A stretch of DNA of 64,000 bases, taken from Gordius sp. MW1 (lineage: Eukaryota; Nematomorpha; Gordioida; Gordea; Gordiidae). Of the stretch, positions 34,170 to 45,877 are shown piece by piece. Positions within the stretch are counted from its first letter, which is position 1. Each line of letters opens with the position of its first letter. The position numbers and the translations under genes are program-made. The stretch is taken from assembly GCA_964036665.1 (NCBI GenBank), contig OZ038527.1, positions 18,498,221 to 18,562,220 on the forward strand, written 5' to 3'. The notes beneath the pieces were generated by a model, which was not told where the DNA came from, did not search any database, and was given only the letters and a program-made list of their open reading frames with translations.

Positions 34170-35690
34170 TAGGTTTTAATGGCTTAATTACAATCAGTGC
34201 TACAACTGTAAACCTAATTTACTAGTTTAAACATTTGAAGGTTTTGGGAAATATTTTGTTTTTGCATAAATTATTGAATTGAAATTTATTGTCAAAGTGT
34301 TATTGTATTTAATAAGTTCTATTATGCATACAAATATTTTTTGAATTTAGGAAGCATTTAGCACCAAAATTACAATTGCATGCAGATGATGAAATGAATT
34401 CATGTGATTATGGTAATTTAATTTGTGGTTAGAATTATTGTAGTTTGTTTAAAAATTTTAAAACAGCCTAAAAAACTAGAGTCTTTTGTTGACTAAGATT
34501 GGAATCATGTAAAAACTAAGTAGTGTATAAAACCAAATAAAAACTGATAAAGTTAATAGTATCTGATAAGATAAACAAAGATTTGCAAAATATTAAAGAT
34601 TAATTAATAAATAGTATAGATAGCCTAGTAATATTGTAAAAGCAACACTAAATGTACTTGAAATTTATCTCCAAAAAGAACAAGTTCCTCAAAATTTCCA
34701 TGTCTGTGAAGAGTTTTGGCGATCTTTTTTAAATTGTTCTATTTCCATCCTAAAAATAACATTTCTAAACTAGATGAAATAAAAGCTAATTAAACAAATA
34801 TTTACATGAGCCTAAGAATATGGTAAGGAAAAAGAGCAATGTTTGCTAGTGCTTTAAAGAAGGGCAGAATAATGATTTTTTAATTTTCAAAATCTTTGTT
34901 ATGAGAAATTATATTTATTTAGATTTAGGGGATATTATGCTCGTCTTTAACTTGCCCTAGCTATGTACATGTATTTTAATAATAAACATATATAACATTA
35001 TACCAACCTACATCAAACATTACAAAAAGTATTTCAAATCCATTGAAAACAAATTTTGTTATAACGTTATTAATAAATTGACAGATCTAAGATGATAATT
35101 AAGTTCTATAAATTACTTATTAATTTTCATCATTATAAATAGAGTGCAAAATACTCACATTGCATTGATTGGTATTTAAAAACATGAAATAATTCACAGT
35201 AATTTGATCTACGCGCTGAATTTAGAATTTGATGTTTCCGGCCTAACCTAAACATTCTCGGTGCCCTATCAACTCGCCGAAAACAATCTTGCCGAATTCA
35301 TACTGGGACATTAACATTATTTCCTCATTATCATAAAGAAGGAATTAAGTACCTTATATAATAATTATCTATCTTCTTATAAAAAATACCTAAATTCGAA
35401 CTTTAATCCGATTGAGGGGGACATTTTCTAATTGAAGGACATTTTTTAATATTAAGAAATTCCATTCGGCAGATGGTTTTTGGCAAGTTGACGGACCACC
35501 AACATTCTCCATTCCTGGTGACATATGTCATATCGTAAACGCGATGCTTAAACGTTCTCTTACCTAGTGAAACAAAACAGTTTGTTAATTTATGCTTTTT
35601 TAAAAATTTATATATTTAGGGTAAATGAATTCCTGAATGTTTTATTATCTAACTTAGAACTATCTAAAAATTAAAATTCAACCATAGGCG
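34170..35690. other. AT-rich intergenic DNA, nothing recognised
   Basis: No coding-like ORF, tandem repeat or inverted repeat was found in this 1.5-kb stretch. Confidence 0.55.
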
Positions 35691-35869
35691 TACCTAGGAT
35701 TTATTCATGGGTAGTGTTAGAAAATTTTCAAGGTAAAATTTTTTTTTAAATATTTTTTTTTGGATAGAAATGTTTTTTTCTAAAAGTTTAAAGTGACAAT
35801 AGCGTAAAAATAATAAAATACTAAAAGTAAAATGCGAGTTGATAATGTCGACTACATGCAAATGATAAT

Positions 35870-38800
35870 TATTTTGTATGTATGTATGTATTTTTTGCCC
35901 CGAAGACGCCCAAGAGCTTAGTAAGTGCAATCTAAGGTTGAGCCCCTTCTCACGCCAAATGGCGCATAAGGCCACGTTATTGCTAACGTGTGATTTTATT
36001 CCTGTAACAAATGTATGTATTAAGCAGTGTAAATATGCATGATAATAAGTTAATGTACCTTAGGTGTGGGTTATGGTTAATAATTAGTCATTAGATTATG
36101 GGTAGTAAAAAAGTCATATTAGTGGAGGCGAGAAATATGGGTTTCCGAGAAATTTTTCCATGATTTTCTATCATTCATGATAGCTTGTAACGAGGTCCAA
36201 TCTTTACCGAGGGTTTGCATGTCGCGGAATACTTTGTACAGCCAACTATTATTGCACGCGCGACCCCTTAATAGAGGAGGACGCCAAAACAGGGAAGATA
36301 AACAATAATTAGTTCCTTTTCTTCTTACCTGATGGGCTAAGAAGCCCCATTTTCTGGTTGAAATTATATTCTTTATCGGAGGAATTTTGCACCGAACCCA
36401 CAAATCTTCGTTTGATATTATGTTAGGGTAGAAAATTCTACAAACTATCCGCAGCATTTTATTCACGTTGACTTGAAGTTTTCTTAGAGTAGGTGCTCTT
36501 AAAGACCAGGATTCACAACCGTATAACAGAACTGGTAGGATCATTACTTTGAAAATCCTAAGTCGTGTAGGGAGCGTCAAGTGGCGGGATCTCCATATGG
36601 CGGAGCAAGAGTGGAATTTAACCAGGGTACGTTGTAATTTTGACTCCACATCTACTCCGGCGTAGATGTCTGTTGTGAGGTCTACTCCTAGGTATCGAAC
36701 GTTGTGGGACACATTAATAGGGTTGTTATTGATCAGTATCCTGTCCTCTGAGGGAACGTTTAGTGTTATCATTGCACATTTGTCGGCATTTATATATAGT
36801 CCAGCTTGTTTTGCCTGATCGGAGAATCTGTCCACCATAGATTGGGCCTTCTTTGTAGAGGTCGCCACCAGACATAAGTCGTCGGCAAAGATGAGTGAGG
36901 ATAGCATAGTTCCGTTTAACGTAATGCCATCGGAGGCAAATATTGACCTTTTCATTATCAGATCCATCACTATAATAAAGAGAAGGGGAGACAATGGGCA
37001 GCCTTGTCTGACTCCTGTCGTCACGAGAATTGGGTCTGATAGATGATGAAGGTGAGAGACAACTACCTTCATGTCTGCGTATATAATAAAAATGATTCTG
37101 ATTATCTTCTTTGGTATTCCCAATAGGCATAGGGACTCCCATATATATAGGTGCTGTACAGAGTCGAAAGCTTTGGCTAAGTCCAAGAATACAAGGACAA
37201 GAGGGGTTTTGCTAGTACTGGAGATATCCATTATATTTCTTAGAGTGATAATATGTTCCGTGGTTGTGCGGCACCTCCTGAACCCCGCTTGATTGTGTCT
37301 AAGTATATCGTCTATCTGGTTGTAGAGTCTATTGTATAATACTTTGATAAAGAGCTTTGATTCAAGGTTTATGATTGTCACTCCCCGATAGTTGTTTGGA
37401 TCAGAAGGGTCTCCTTTCTTGAATAGTTTATTAAGGCGGCTTAACGACCAGGAGTTTGGTAATTCCTCATTATCCCAGACTTTGTAAAAAAAGGTGGTAT
37501 AGAAGTTTTCCGGATAGGTCCGAGTCCGCTTTAAGTGCTTCAGCAGTCATCCCCAACGGATCTGCTGCCTTATGTGATTTAAGAGTTTTGATCACTCTAA
37601 CAATCTCGGAGATGGATGGTGGGAGTGTGTCAATCGGGAGCGGCGGAGGTCCTTTGAAGTTCTTAATAAATTCTTTATAGATGTCCAGTACAGGAACGGG
37701 CGAATGGGGGGATAGGATAGAACGGAAGTGGGCTTCCCAAGCTTTTGTCTGGTTTATTGAGTCGTTAGAGCTGTTGTCTGTTTTTATGTTATAATGGGTG
37801 CGCTTAGCTAATGTATTGTATTTAAGGCTATCAATAATTGTAAAGAGGCGATGGCTATTGTTCGAACGTGCAGCTGATTCTGCCTCACTTGCTTTAGAAT
37901 TGATGAAAGTTATTTTGTCTTGTCGTATACTTGATTTGATACGCTTGCTAAGGGCAGACAAGCATGAGTGTTTGAACGGAAGATCCTTTTTGCAATGAAA
38001 TATATTCGTCCTTGTCTTCAACAGGTCTAGTGTCTTTTGGGAAAACCATGTTTTCGTCTTGATGCGGTTTTTTTGCTTTGGTGGGTTCGCAAATATCTTT
38101 GATAACTCAATGCTGTGTTCGTTGACTGAGAGCTTTGGGAAAACAGTGTCTTTAACTTTAAGGAGAAGATTATCTTTAAACTCCAGATTGCCTGTTATGC
38201 CTTGAGGTCTTATTATTGGGTTTCTGTTTGTACAGGGTACATGTAGAGTGGCTGATTTTATTATTAGTTCTGCGGTAATCACATGGTGATCAGCATTCAC
38301 TGTAACGGGATCGTGAATTACTTTGAAGTTCTTGACGGTCTTAAAATGGCGTGACCTACAGAGCATGTGGTCAATTTGACTTGGTCGGGAGGTATTTGTA
38401 CCACGGAAGGTAGCTAGCTGGTCGTTGGAAAGTTGAGAAAAGGTGGAAGCAATTCGCCACCTATATTCTTTACACCATTTTTTCAAGAAAATTCCATTCC
38501 TATTGTTGGAGCCCAACGTGTTTTGGCCGATTATGTTGGTGTCATCCCGGTCCGTAAGGGCAACAGAGGCATTGAGGTCTCCTATTATTATTGGGACTGC
38601 CCTAGAAGTCAGATCTTTTGTTGCTTTTACAATAACTTTGAAAAATTCTTTAAGGATCTGTAGTTTGTATGATGCAGTTGGTGCATAAACATTTATAATT
38701 AACACTGTGCGAGCACCCACTTTTAGGTTTAGTATTATAATTCTATCGTTGACTCGGTTTAGGCTCAAAACAGTGAGACGCCTATTTACCAGTGTGGAAA

Positions 38801-39010
38801 CTCCTGAAGCTGGGTTGTCGGTAACCCCGGAGTGATAAAGTGTATAGTCGGGATATGTATCCGTTCTTGAGGAAGGAATTCGTGTTTGTTGTAGACATAG
38901 CACGTCTAGTTTATGTTTACGGGCAAACATGAGCATTAGTTGCTGGTTACCTTGTATCATTAGTGAGTTGATGTTTATTGATCCAATGTTTAATTTCATA
39001 TTTCTTTATC
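35870..39010 (-). mobile_element. Near-intact APE-RT non-LTR retrotransposon
   Basis: One LINE unit on the minus strand: an ORF of about 2.88 kb (38999 to 36119) with endonuclease and RT, then about 240 bp of 3' UTR ending in a tacatacatacatac simple-repeat tail (about 35876-35895). The coding part is interrupted by a single frameshift, which makes this the least decayed LINE in the window. No target duplication was identified, so the outer borders are uncertain. Confidence 0.85.
36119..38999 (-). pseudogene. LINE polyprotein (APE endonuclease + reverse transcriptase), one frameshift
   Basis: The first frame (38999-37470, 509 aa) begins MKLNIGSININSL, a typical APE start. It has the catalytic Glu region LCLQQTRIPSS, IIIGDLNASVALTDRDD and SQIDHML, with the DHH-type HHV near the end of the domain. 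It reaches the RT entry motif HKAADPLGMTAEALKAD and then stops. The second frame (37381-36119, 420 aa) carries NNYRGVTI-like, HNQAGFRRCRTTTEHI, VFLDLAKAFDSV, GVRQGCPLSPLLFIIVMD, the catalytic SLIFADDLCLVA (about 36890), and a C-terminal region with CESWSLRAPTLRKLQ. The break lies in an A7 run on the plus strand (about 37485-37491): the coding context fits one base fewer. It could be a mutation or a sequencing homopolymer error. The overall length suits a single-ORF RTE-like element; the clade is uncertain. Confidence 0.87.
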
Positions 39011-40017
39011 TGATGGGGTACGCAGGTAGCAAGGCAGGTATATAGAAAGACTCGGTTCTAGTTTGAGGGTATAAATTCTTTGTAAGCCGTGGTGACAGTA
39101 TTGCGTTTGCTGTTTGAGATTTTGTCAGAACAAGGGGAACTTAAAGATATCTTTATGCGTCGATGTCATATAAGACTGCTAAATGGTGATTATTCTTTAC
39201 GGTTTTTAAATTTGGCGTTATGGAATTTTCCGTTGATTTAAAAAGTGGATAGAATTAGACTTAATCTTGGATTTTTTGTTTTTTTTAGTGATTGTTTGTA
39301 TTTTGTCCAGGATATTCTTATGAATGCTCTTCGGGGAGGGATTTAGTATTTGTTTAACTATGAATAATGAAAATTAGAGATCTAGTATCGAAGTCAAAAA
39401 GCGCGCGCGTGCTATTTATCCTTTTATCGATGCTTATAAGAATGGAAATATAAGCTAAAATATTGTAATATACGAGTAAAAGCAGACGAAATTTCGATAA
39501 TTATTTTGTGAATGATTGTTGAATGTTTGTATTGCATTTTGGTACCTGTTAAAAGCACAAACTTTTATTTAAAAACTAGCTATTTATCTTACCTGTTATA
39601 AGTATTAACAGTTAAACTAAATTTTAAGATCCTTTTCCACCCGTGCAAGTACACACTACTTACAAAAAGCTCCTCCGAGCTTTTTGGAATAACTTAACCA
39701 TGACCATTGTTTAAACCACTGATATTGAAATTTTAAATTACGAGTTCCACATTTAGGAAACTCAAAGATTTCATTAGGTTGCCAGATTAATTTAAAAATT
39801 CTAAATTTCTCCATTTCAATCAAATTTGAGTAAATACAATTGCCTATGTCATGGTCATCCAAATGTAAATTTATAATCAGTATACCTTTAACATACCATA
39901 AGTATTGAATGTTTTTTGAATGTTATCCTTACTATTATCTATTTTAGACTTCACACTCGCAGTCTCTAGTAAAATAATTAGATATATAGTAAGTTATATA
40001 AAGCATTCACAAACTCT
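39011..40017. other. LINE upstream flank, no gene seen
   Basis: The first few hundred bases may include the LINE 5' UTR. The rest is AT-rich with no recognisable ORF or repeat. Confidence 0.5.
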
Positions 40018-40102
40018 CAATAACTAAACTTACTAATTGTTAGTATTTGATTATCCTTTTCCTCTTCTTCTTGTCCTCTTACAGAATTAGTACTATCATT
40101 TT

Positions 40103-40662
40103 TATTCTATACCGAAGAAAGTATTGGTATAGAATTTTGCTTGTGTTTATTAAATAATCTAGTTTTCGAATAATTTAATTATCGAGTTTGCTGCCGCAAC
40201 TCTTATTTCCATCTCCACTAATTTATTTAGAATTCCAATTAATATATTCCATATGGACGTATTATAATTCTAAGAAATATATCCGCGCGCGAAAATCCTC
40301 AAAAGGATTTTTTTGAATTTGCTTTCGCCTTTAATATTACATCTTTTTTTCAATTTATTTATTTGGTTACAACGAGAGAAAAAAAAATTATAATGAATTA
40401 ATTACTAATCAACGTAGTTAGGTAATCTAAAATATATTTGCTAAATCATGGTGATAATAACATCTACATGCGATCGCGATGGAAATAAAAAGCGAAGTGG
40501 TATTAACAATCTATTTTTTAGCGCAGTGGCAACACTGATGACTACGTGTAAAGTAAATCTGACGCAATTAAGATCGAGCGTAGGGTAAAATAAAAATGCA
40601 TATAATATAAATCGTAGCATGCATGGGGGGGGGGAAGAATTAGAATATGGGTGAACACCACA
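40103..40662 (-). repeat. LTR (terminal, 560 bp) of composite element
   Basis: It begins (minus strand) TGTGGTGTTCACC right after the PPT and ends GGTATAGAATA. About 366 bp of its 3' part (40103-40473) are almost identical to the middle LTR: one substitution and one length difference in an A-run were noticed. Its U3-like 5' part (40474-40662) is entirely different apart from the first bases. Confidence 0.82.
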
Positions 40663-40851
40663 CCTCCCCCTTTAATGAGAAGTCAAAGACTTAAAGTCCT
40701 AACGTTCCGATAAAGGTACAGGGGTAACAATTCTTTTGGTTAGAGGTCGAGGCGGATTTAGCTAAGGGTCGAGATGGCGATTTACCTTATCTATTTTATA
40801 CAAAAACCGTAGGTATAACACACAATATAATTTTCAAACATTTTCTGAAAT

Positions 40852-41043
40852 CTAGCCCAAAATTAATATAATTTCTGCTGGCCATGTTGTGACAAGTTCT
40901 GCCTTTGCCCTCTGAACTGATTCATGGACAACTGATTTCAATGAAATCCTGCCCTCTGAATTAGTTATAAAATGGGGTGCTTCACGGCTACAAGACTCAG
41001 CGTCCCCGCTCTCTAAAACACCACTGGGCAATCGCGATGCCAC
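40852..41043 (-). pseudogene. Short ORF in LTR element internal region, possible gag remnant
   Basis: A 63-aa stretch (ASRLPSGVLESGDAESCSRE, then LKSVVHESVQRAKAEL) lies between PBS and PPT of the composite element. The open frame extends upstream to about 41060. The composition looks coding but I recognise no gag motif. It may equally be chance. Confidence 0.3.
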
Positions 41044-41600
41044 TATGGACTCAGCTTTAAAACTACAAATTTTATCTAAATTAACCCACAGGCTGTACCG
41101 TTTTACCTTAATTTTATACCTGCACTGTCAATCGTCATTTTATACATTATAATCGCCACCCCTTTCTAATTTAATATAAGCAAACTTCACAGACCGCCAA
41201 ATAATAATCAAAGAAAACGCGGGGGGGGGGGTTTAACATCAACCATATCATCGTTATATAATAATATGTGAGAGAGAAAAAAAAACATGTGTATATTTTG
41301 TCTTACAACAATTTTTAAGCATCGAATAATTTGTGTGAATATATTTTCCTACTGTTGTAATTCAGTTTGGGTTTTCTCTCGAATCGCTCTATTTTTACTT
41401 TGTTGCTAGAATAATCGGTGCGAAAATTGAAGAATATTTCTTGCAATGAATTAAAGAATTATGTCTGCCTTGGTTGCGGTTTAAATTTGTTAACCAATTG
41501 TTCGAATGAATTCCAGAAATATGGGTTCGGGATTACTGATACGATGTTGTTTAAATTCCTGAGGGTTTTAGGTGGGTATGTTCTGAGGGTATGGGAACAT

Positions 41601-41614
41601 CCTTTCTGACACCA
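41601..41614 (-). promoter_or_regulatory. Primer-binding site of LTR element
   Basis: TGGTGTCAGAAAGG on the minus strand begins two bases after the LTR end. The same TGGTGTCAGAA follows the first LTR of the separate element at 44925, so both families appear to use the same tRNA primer. TGG matches the universal CCA tRNA end. Confidence 0.75.
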
Positions 41615-41616
41615 TT

Positions 41617-42348
41617 TATTCTATACCGAAGAAAGTATTGGTATAGAATTTTGCTTGTGTTTATTGAATAATCTAGTTTTCGAATAATTTAATTATCGAG
41701 TTTGCTGCCGCAACTCTTATTTCCATCTCCACTAATTTATTTAGAATTCCAATTAATATATTCCATATGGACGTATTATAATTCTAAGAAATATATCCGC
41801 GCGCGAAAATCCTCAAAAGGATTTTTTTGAATTTGCTTTCGCCTTTAATATTACATCTTTTTTTCAATTTATTTATTTGGTTACAACGAGAGAAAAAAAA
41901 AATTATAATGAATTAATTACTAATCAACGTAGTTAGGTAATCTAAAATATATTTGCTAAATCATGGTGATAATAACATCTACATGCACCACTAAGATGGC
42001 CTCCAAATTTCTGTGTATAAACGAGCTAAGTATTTATTTAGTATTATATCCTTTCAGAACAAAAAACGCAATGAATCAATAATGAATGTGCTTTTCTCCT
42101 TTTTATAATGGTGCGATGATAACAATGAATTTGCTTTTTTCTAAAGCTCAAAATAAGTGATTGCAAACTACGCGAAAATGAATGAATTATTTTATAATAA
42201 TTTTATAATAACGATGAATGTGCAATTACACTAACTAACGCGAAGGCCATTAAAAGGCTCAACGAAAAGGCAGTTAAAACCAGTAAGTGAGGGGGGGGGG
42301 GGTATAGGGGAAAAGAAACCGACTACGAAAACGGTGTGAAACACCACA
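41617..42348 (-). repeat. LTR (middle, 732 bp) of composite element
   Basis: It begins TGTGGTGTTTCACACCG after a purine tract and ends GGTATAGAATA, followed by a PBS. A TATA-like tataatac lies near 42045 (minus). It has both a PPT before it and a PBS after it, so it serves as 3' LTR of one unit and 5' LTR of the next. Its first 164 bp recur at 43925-43764. Confidence 0.85.
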
Positions 42349-42361
42349 CCTCCCCCTTTAG
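42349..42361 (-). promoter_or_regulatory. Polypurine tract upstream of middle LTR
   Basis: Minus strand ctaaagggggagg directly precedes the TGTGG of the LTR. The same tract (taaagggggagg) precedes the terminal LTR at 40663-40674. Such tracts prime plus-strand DNA synthesis in LTR elements. Confidence 0.75.
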
Positions 42362-42419
42362 CGAGAAGTCGAAGACTTGAAGTCTGTGGTTGTTGTTATT
42401 GTTTTCCTTTTCTCTCTCT

Positions 42420-42900
42420 CTGCGCTTTTCTTTTACGTATCGCGTCAGTTAGCACATTTCGGATGTCGCGTGTGATGGCATAGCACATCTTGGATGTCGC
42501 GTGTGATGGCATAGCTTTTCATGTCGCAGGTCTCGCGTTCAATGGCATATCTCATACGTCGCAGGCTTTCTTTCTATTTCACCTTCTAGGATAATACCCA
42601 TGTACAATAATGGTCCCCGACGGATGGATAATAAACATGTACAATATTCATTGCAGAAGGATAATACATATTTATCTCCTTTCTTTCGGATAATAAACGT
42701 GTACAATAATTGTTACGGAAGAATAATATATTTTTTTTTTCTTTTTTTTTTTTCTTATATTTTTTTTTTTTTGAAATATATTTTTTTTTTTAAACATAAT
42801 AAACATGTAACTGTGAAGCAACAATAATGGTTACAAAAGTATAATATATATAATATGCGTATGTATTTGGGGGGGGGGGACATTAAACAAACAAAAACAA
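42420..42900. repeat. Short tandem motifs and T-rich low-complexity DNA
   Basis: Includes repeats of atgtcgc.tgtgatggcatagc (42460-42560), repeats of ggataata.ac.tgtacaat (42590-42715), a T-rich tract (42727-42795) and a G10 run near 42870. It lies between the pol tail and the PPT of the composite element. Confidence 0.7.
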
Positions 42901-42904
42901 TTAA

Positions 42905-43605
42905 GCTCGTCTCTGTCCTCTAACGAGAAGTCGAAGCGGCCGTCCCATCGAGTTTCAGGACTTCTAAAGCCCCCTCAATCCGGACTGCCGGTTCTCCCTC
43001 CTCCCGGGTCGGACCTATTGGCCTATTGATCGCCTGGGTTTTCGGGCACATCGGGGGTAGATGCCTCCTGCATGCCCAGCACTTTTTACCACGGGCCCGA
43101 GTTAATTCGGCCACCTGGCCTTCTCGACGAGAGCCAGCGGTCACCCCGGCTTGTACAGACCCCGATGCCCCAGTTCCTGCAGGAATCAACTCCGCAGCTG
43201 GTTGGCCGTTTCCCCTTGGTCTCACCCGAGGTGTTGCCGCAACGGGGTGTACTAGGTTAACCACTCTCGCCCGCCCTGTCGGTTCCACCTCAAAGGTAAT
43301 CAACAGGGGCCTCCGCACATGGACTGGCGCCGTCGGAATCACTTCCAGACGCACATCATACCATGCAGTAGGTATTCTCATCTAATGCAGAATATAAAAA
43401 TATAAGATTTAACATTCTACATACAAAAAGTCTTTCAACTATTACGCATTGTACAATTTAATTTGTTCCTCATGCCTAGTTTCAATCTTATTTGTTTCAG
43501 CATTTTTAATCTTATAAATCCTTGAGCCTACCTGCTCCACTATCTCCCCTAGTACCCATCTAGGTTCCTTCAAGTAGTTCCTATACCAAACCTTCTGATT
43601 TAGCC
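42905..43605 (-). pseudogene. Ty3/Gypsy-like integrase C-terminus and GC-rich tail
   Basis: 43605-43440 encodes KVWYRNYLKEPRWVLGEIVE and ETRHEEQIKLYN, the SH3-like C-terminal domain typical of Ty3/Gypsy integrases (VWxR...W..G.I......RH..Q.K). After a stop, 43381-42920 is an open, markedly GC-rich stretch (153 aa) with Pro/Arg/Ala-rich sequence and a CWACRRHLPPMC group (C-x2-C-x2-H-x4-C), a possible degenerate zinc site. Its last about 160 bp (43080-42919) are duplicated at 43763-43606. The base composition is unlike everything around it, suggesting coding origin in another genomic context or recent arrival. Confidence 0.7.
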
Positions 43606-44398
43606 TTTAATGAGAAGTCAAAGCGGCCGTCCCATCGAGTTTCAGGACTTCTAAAGCCCCCTCAATCCGGACTGCCGGTTCTCCCTCCTCCCGGGTCGGA
43701 CCTATTGGCCTATTGATCGCCTGGGTTTTCGGGCACATCGGGGGTAGATGCCTCCTGCATGCCAATTATTTTATAATAATTTTATAATAACGATGAATGT
43801 GCAATTACACTAACTAACGCGAAGGCCATTAAAAGGCTCAACGAAAAGGCAGTTAAAACCAGTAAGTGAGGGGGGGGGGTATAGGGGAAAAGAAACCGAC
43901 TACGAAAACGGTGTGAAACACCACAATTTTCCAAAAAAACTAAATTCTAGAATCTAGAGTGAGTTTGAACAAATGTAAATTACCCTGACCTGATCACCAA
44001 TTGTGATTGTTAATGTTTGATTATCCTTTTCCTCTTCTTCTTGTACTCTTACAGAATTAGTACAACTATCATTTTCTAAAAAACTAAATTACATAATCTA
44101 GAGTGAGTTTGAACAAATTGTAAATTTCCTTGATCTCTAATTGTTAGTGTTTGATTATCCACTTTTTTTGTACTCTTACAAAATTAGTTAAGGAGACCGG
44201 GGCTAGTCATAGCCCGGGGTTACAATTATCTTTCTAATTATTTTAATGATATTAAATCAAAATTTAAGGCATATGTGTATTTTTCCATGTATAATTAAAA
44301 AAATTTCTGTTTAGAAAAAATAAAATTTAAAATTTTTATTGAGAAAAAACGATTTTCGGGCTATTAGTAGCTTTGACAAAATTTTTTATCTTGCACCT

Positions 44399-44923
44399 TG
44401 TGGTATATCTATTCCCCCCCTCGCTTACTTCTAATTTTATGACTTCTTTTACTTTTGGAAATGTGCCAAGTGGTTTATTCTTAAATTTAAATGTCAAGGT
44501 TAGTTACCGGTTTATTACCCTACTATGAATTAGCCTTCAGATGTTATAATCATGATGATATCGCTATTTGTTAGTTATTGTTATTTGCGCCGCTTATCAT
44601 TATTGTACCAGTGCGCTGATCGTTGTTGTTACCGATGCGCTGATCATTATTGTTTTACCACCGCGCTTGTGCGCTATCATTTATTTGTTTAGTCATCCTA
44701 CCTCCCCCCCCATCATTATTATTGTTACTACTTAAAACGAATTGTCAGTAGAGATTGATCAGTTATAATAATTTTTGAAGTTGAATAAATTTATGCTAAA
44801 GATGTAGTAGTACGAAAAATAAAACTGATTGATATTCGCGGTAGTTCTAGAAAATAAATACATTTAGCTAGAAGTTTAAATAAATATTTTGTAAAGCGTA
44901 TTTGCATTCCTTCAAATACGAAA
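44399..44923 (+). repeat. 5' LTR
   Basis: It starts TGTGGTATATCTATTCC, ends AAATACGAAA, and is followed after one base by the PBS. It contains gatgcgctgatcattattg-type internal duplications and a tataataattttt segment. Confidence 0.88.
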
Positions 44924-44924
44924 T

Positions 44925-44940
44925 TGGTGTCAGAACAAAA
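44925..44940 (+). promoter_or_regulatory. Primer-binding site
   Basis: TGGTGTCAGAACAAAA lies one base after the LTR. It shares its first 11 bases with the PBS of the minus-strand composite element. Confidence 0.75.
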
Positions 44941-45861
44941 TACTAAAGCCGCGCCCGCAATGGAAATTCCAATATCCTGATTCCAGTGGCAAGACAAAAG
45001 GAAAATATATTCACACTAGTTATTCGAGCAACTAACTAACAACAGAACGATCGTCTTGAAAGGAAAGTTAATCATGTTCAGAAAATGAAATATATTCTGG
45101 GAATTAATATTCTTTCTTAGCAAATATTCAATGAAGTGATTCGAAAGCAACATTTGGGAATTCTGAAAATCAAAATTCGTAATGTCTGGTAAAATTGAAT
45201 TCAAACCCACTGAAAACAAATGATTTAAATAGAAGCCTAGTTTCTTATTGTGCCACTTTAATATTATTTTAAGATAGTTTACTTGAATGATTCACATATA
45301 TTAATTGTATGACGATTATATTGTTAGTAATCAATATTAAACCAAAACCCCGCGCCTTTCTTTGAATAGTATTTGGCTATTTTTGTAAATGGAATGGTAT
45401 TAAGATTTTGAAGGAAGGAATGGAGAGGGAAAGGACAATTTTTATAAAGTGAATTATATTAATATTTGGAAGGAAGGAAACGTCAGAAAATTTTTTTGAA
45501 GGAAGGAATTGACGGAGATTTTTTGGTTAGCAATTGTACTACTAGACCGGCTCATAGAGTCAACCTCGGGTTTATAAGGCTCTGAACTCATTGAGTCATC
45601 CTTGGTTTATAAGGCACTGAACTCAGATAATGAGTCAACCTTGGTTTTTGGGGCACTGAACTCAGTCAATGAGTCATCCTCGGTTATGAGGAACAAGATT
45701 CTTGAGTGTCGGGAAGTAGTGTCAATCAACGTCAGTATCTAGGTCAATATCAATGTCGGTGTCAATGTGAATGTCAAGGTCAATGTCAAAAAGTCGTAGT
45801 CTTAATACCTCCGTTGGCGGCTTTAACCCTCACGAGTAATCCGCAGAGGTAGATTTGTTTT

Positions 45862-45877
45862 TGGGAAAAGGGGTAGG
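45862..45877 (+). promoter_or_regulatory. Polypurine tract
   Basis: tgggaaaaggggtagg directly precedes the TGTCTATTCC start of the 3' LTR. Confidence 0.75.

Larger units (their letters stand above)
40103..43925 (-). mobile_element. Composite LTR retroelement with three LTRs/LTR parts, 5-bp TSD
   Basis: It is bounded by attt t duplications (ATTTT at 40098-40102 and 43926-43930), and the empty site is visible in the neighbouring tandem repeat. On the minus strand the order is: truncated LTR start (43925-43764), a duplicated pol-tail piece (43763-43606), an integrase C-terminus (43605-43440), a GC-rich tail (43381-42905), a PPT, a full LTR (42348-41617), a PBS, a 954-bp internal region (41616-40663), a second PPT and a terminal LTR (40662-40103). 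It is therefore a tandem LTR-internal-LTR structure plus rearranged fragments, not a simple provirus-like unit. It cannot make its own proteins. Confidence 0.85.
40018..44190 (+). repeat. Tandem repeat of about 145 bp (three units) split by the LTR composite
   Basis: The units share a tctagagtgagtttgaacaaa segment, ttgttagtgtttgattatcc, a ttcttgtactcttaca segment and aattagt..aactatcatttt. One unit is cut at 40102 and resumes at 43926. The others run about 44000-44074 and 44075-44190. The undisturbed copy (actatcattttctaaaaaac at 44070) shows what the target looked like before insertion. Confidence 0.8.

Noticed and set aside
43026..43385. 119-aa plus-strand ORF in the GC-rich island
   Set aside because: It is the complement of the minus-strand tail that follows an integrase C-terminus. 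GC-rich coding DNA often leaves open antisense frames.
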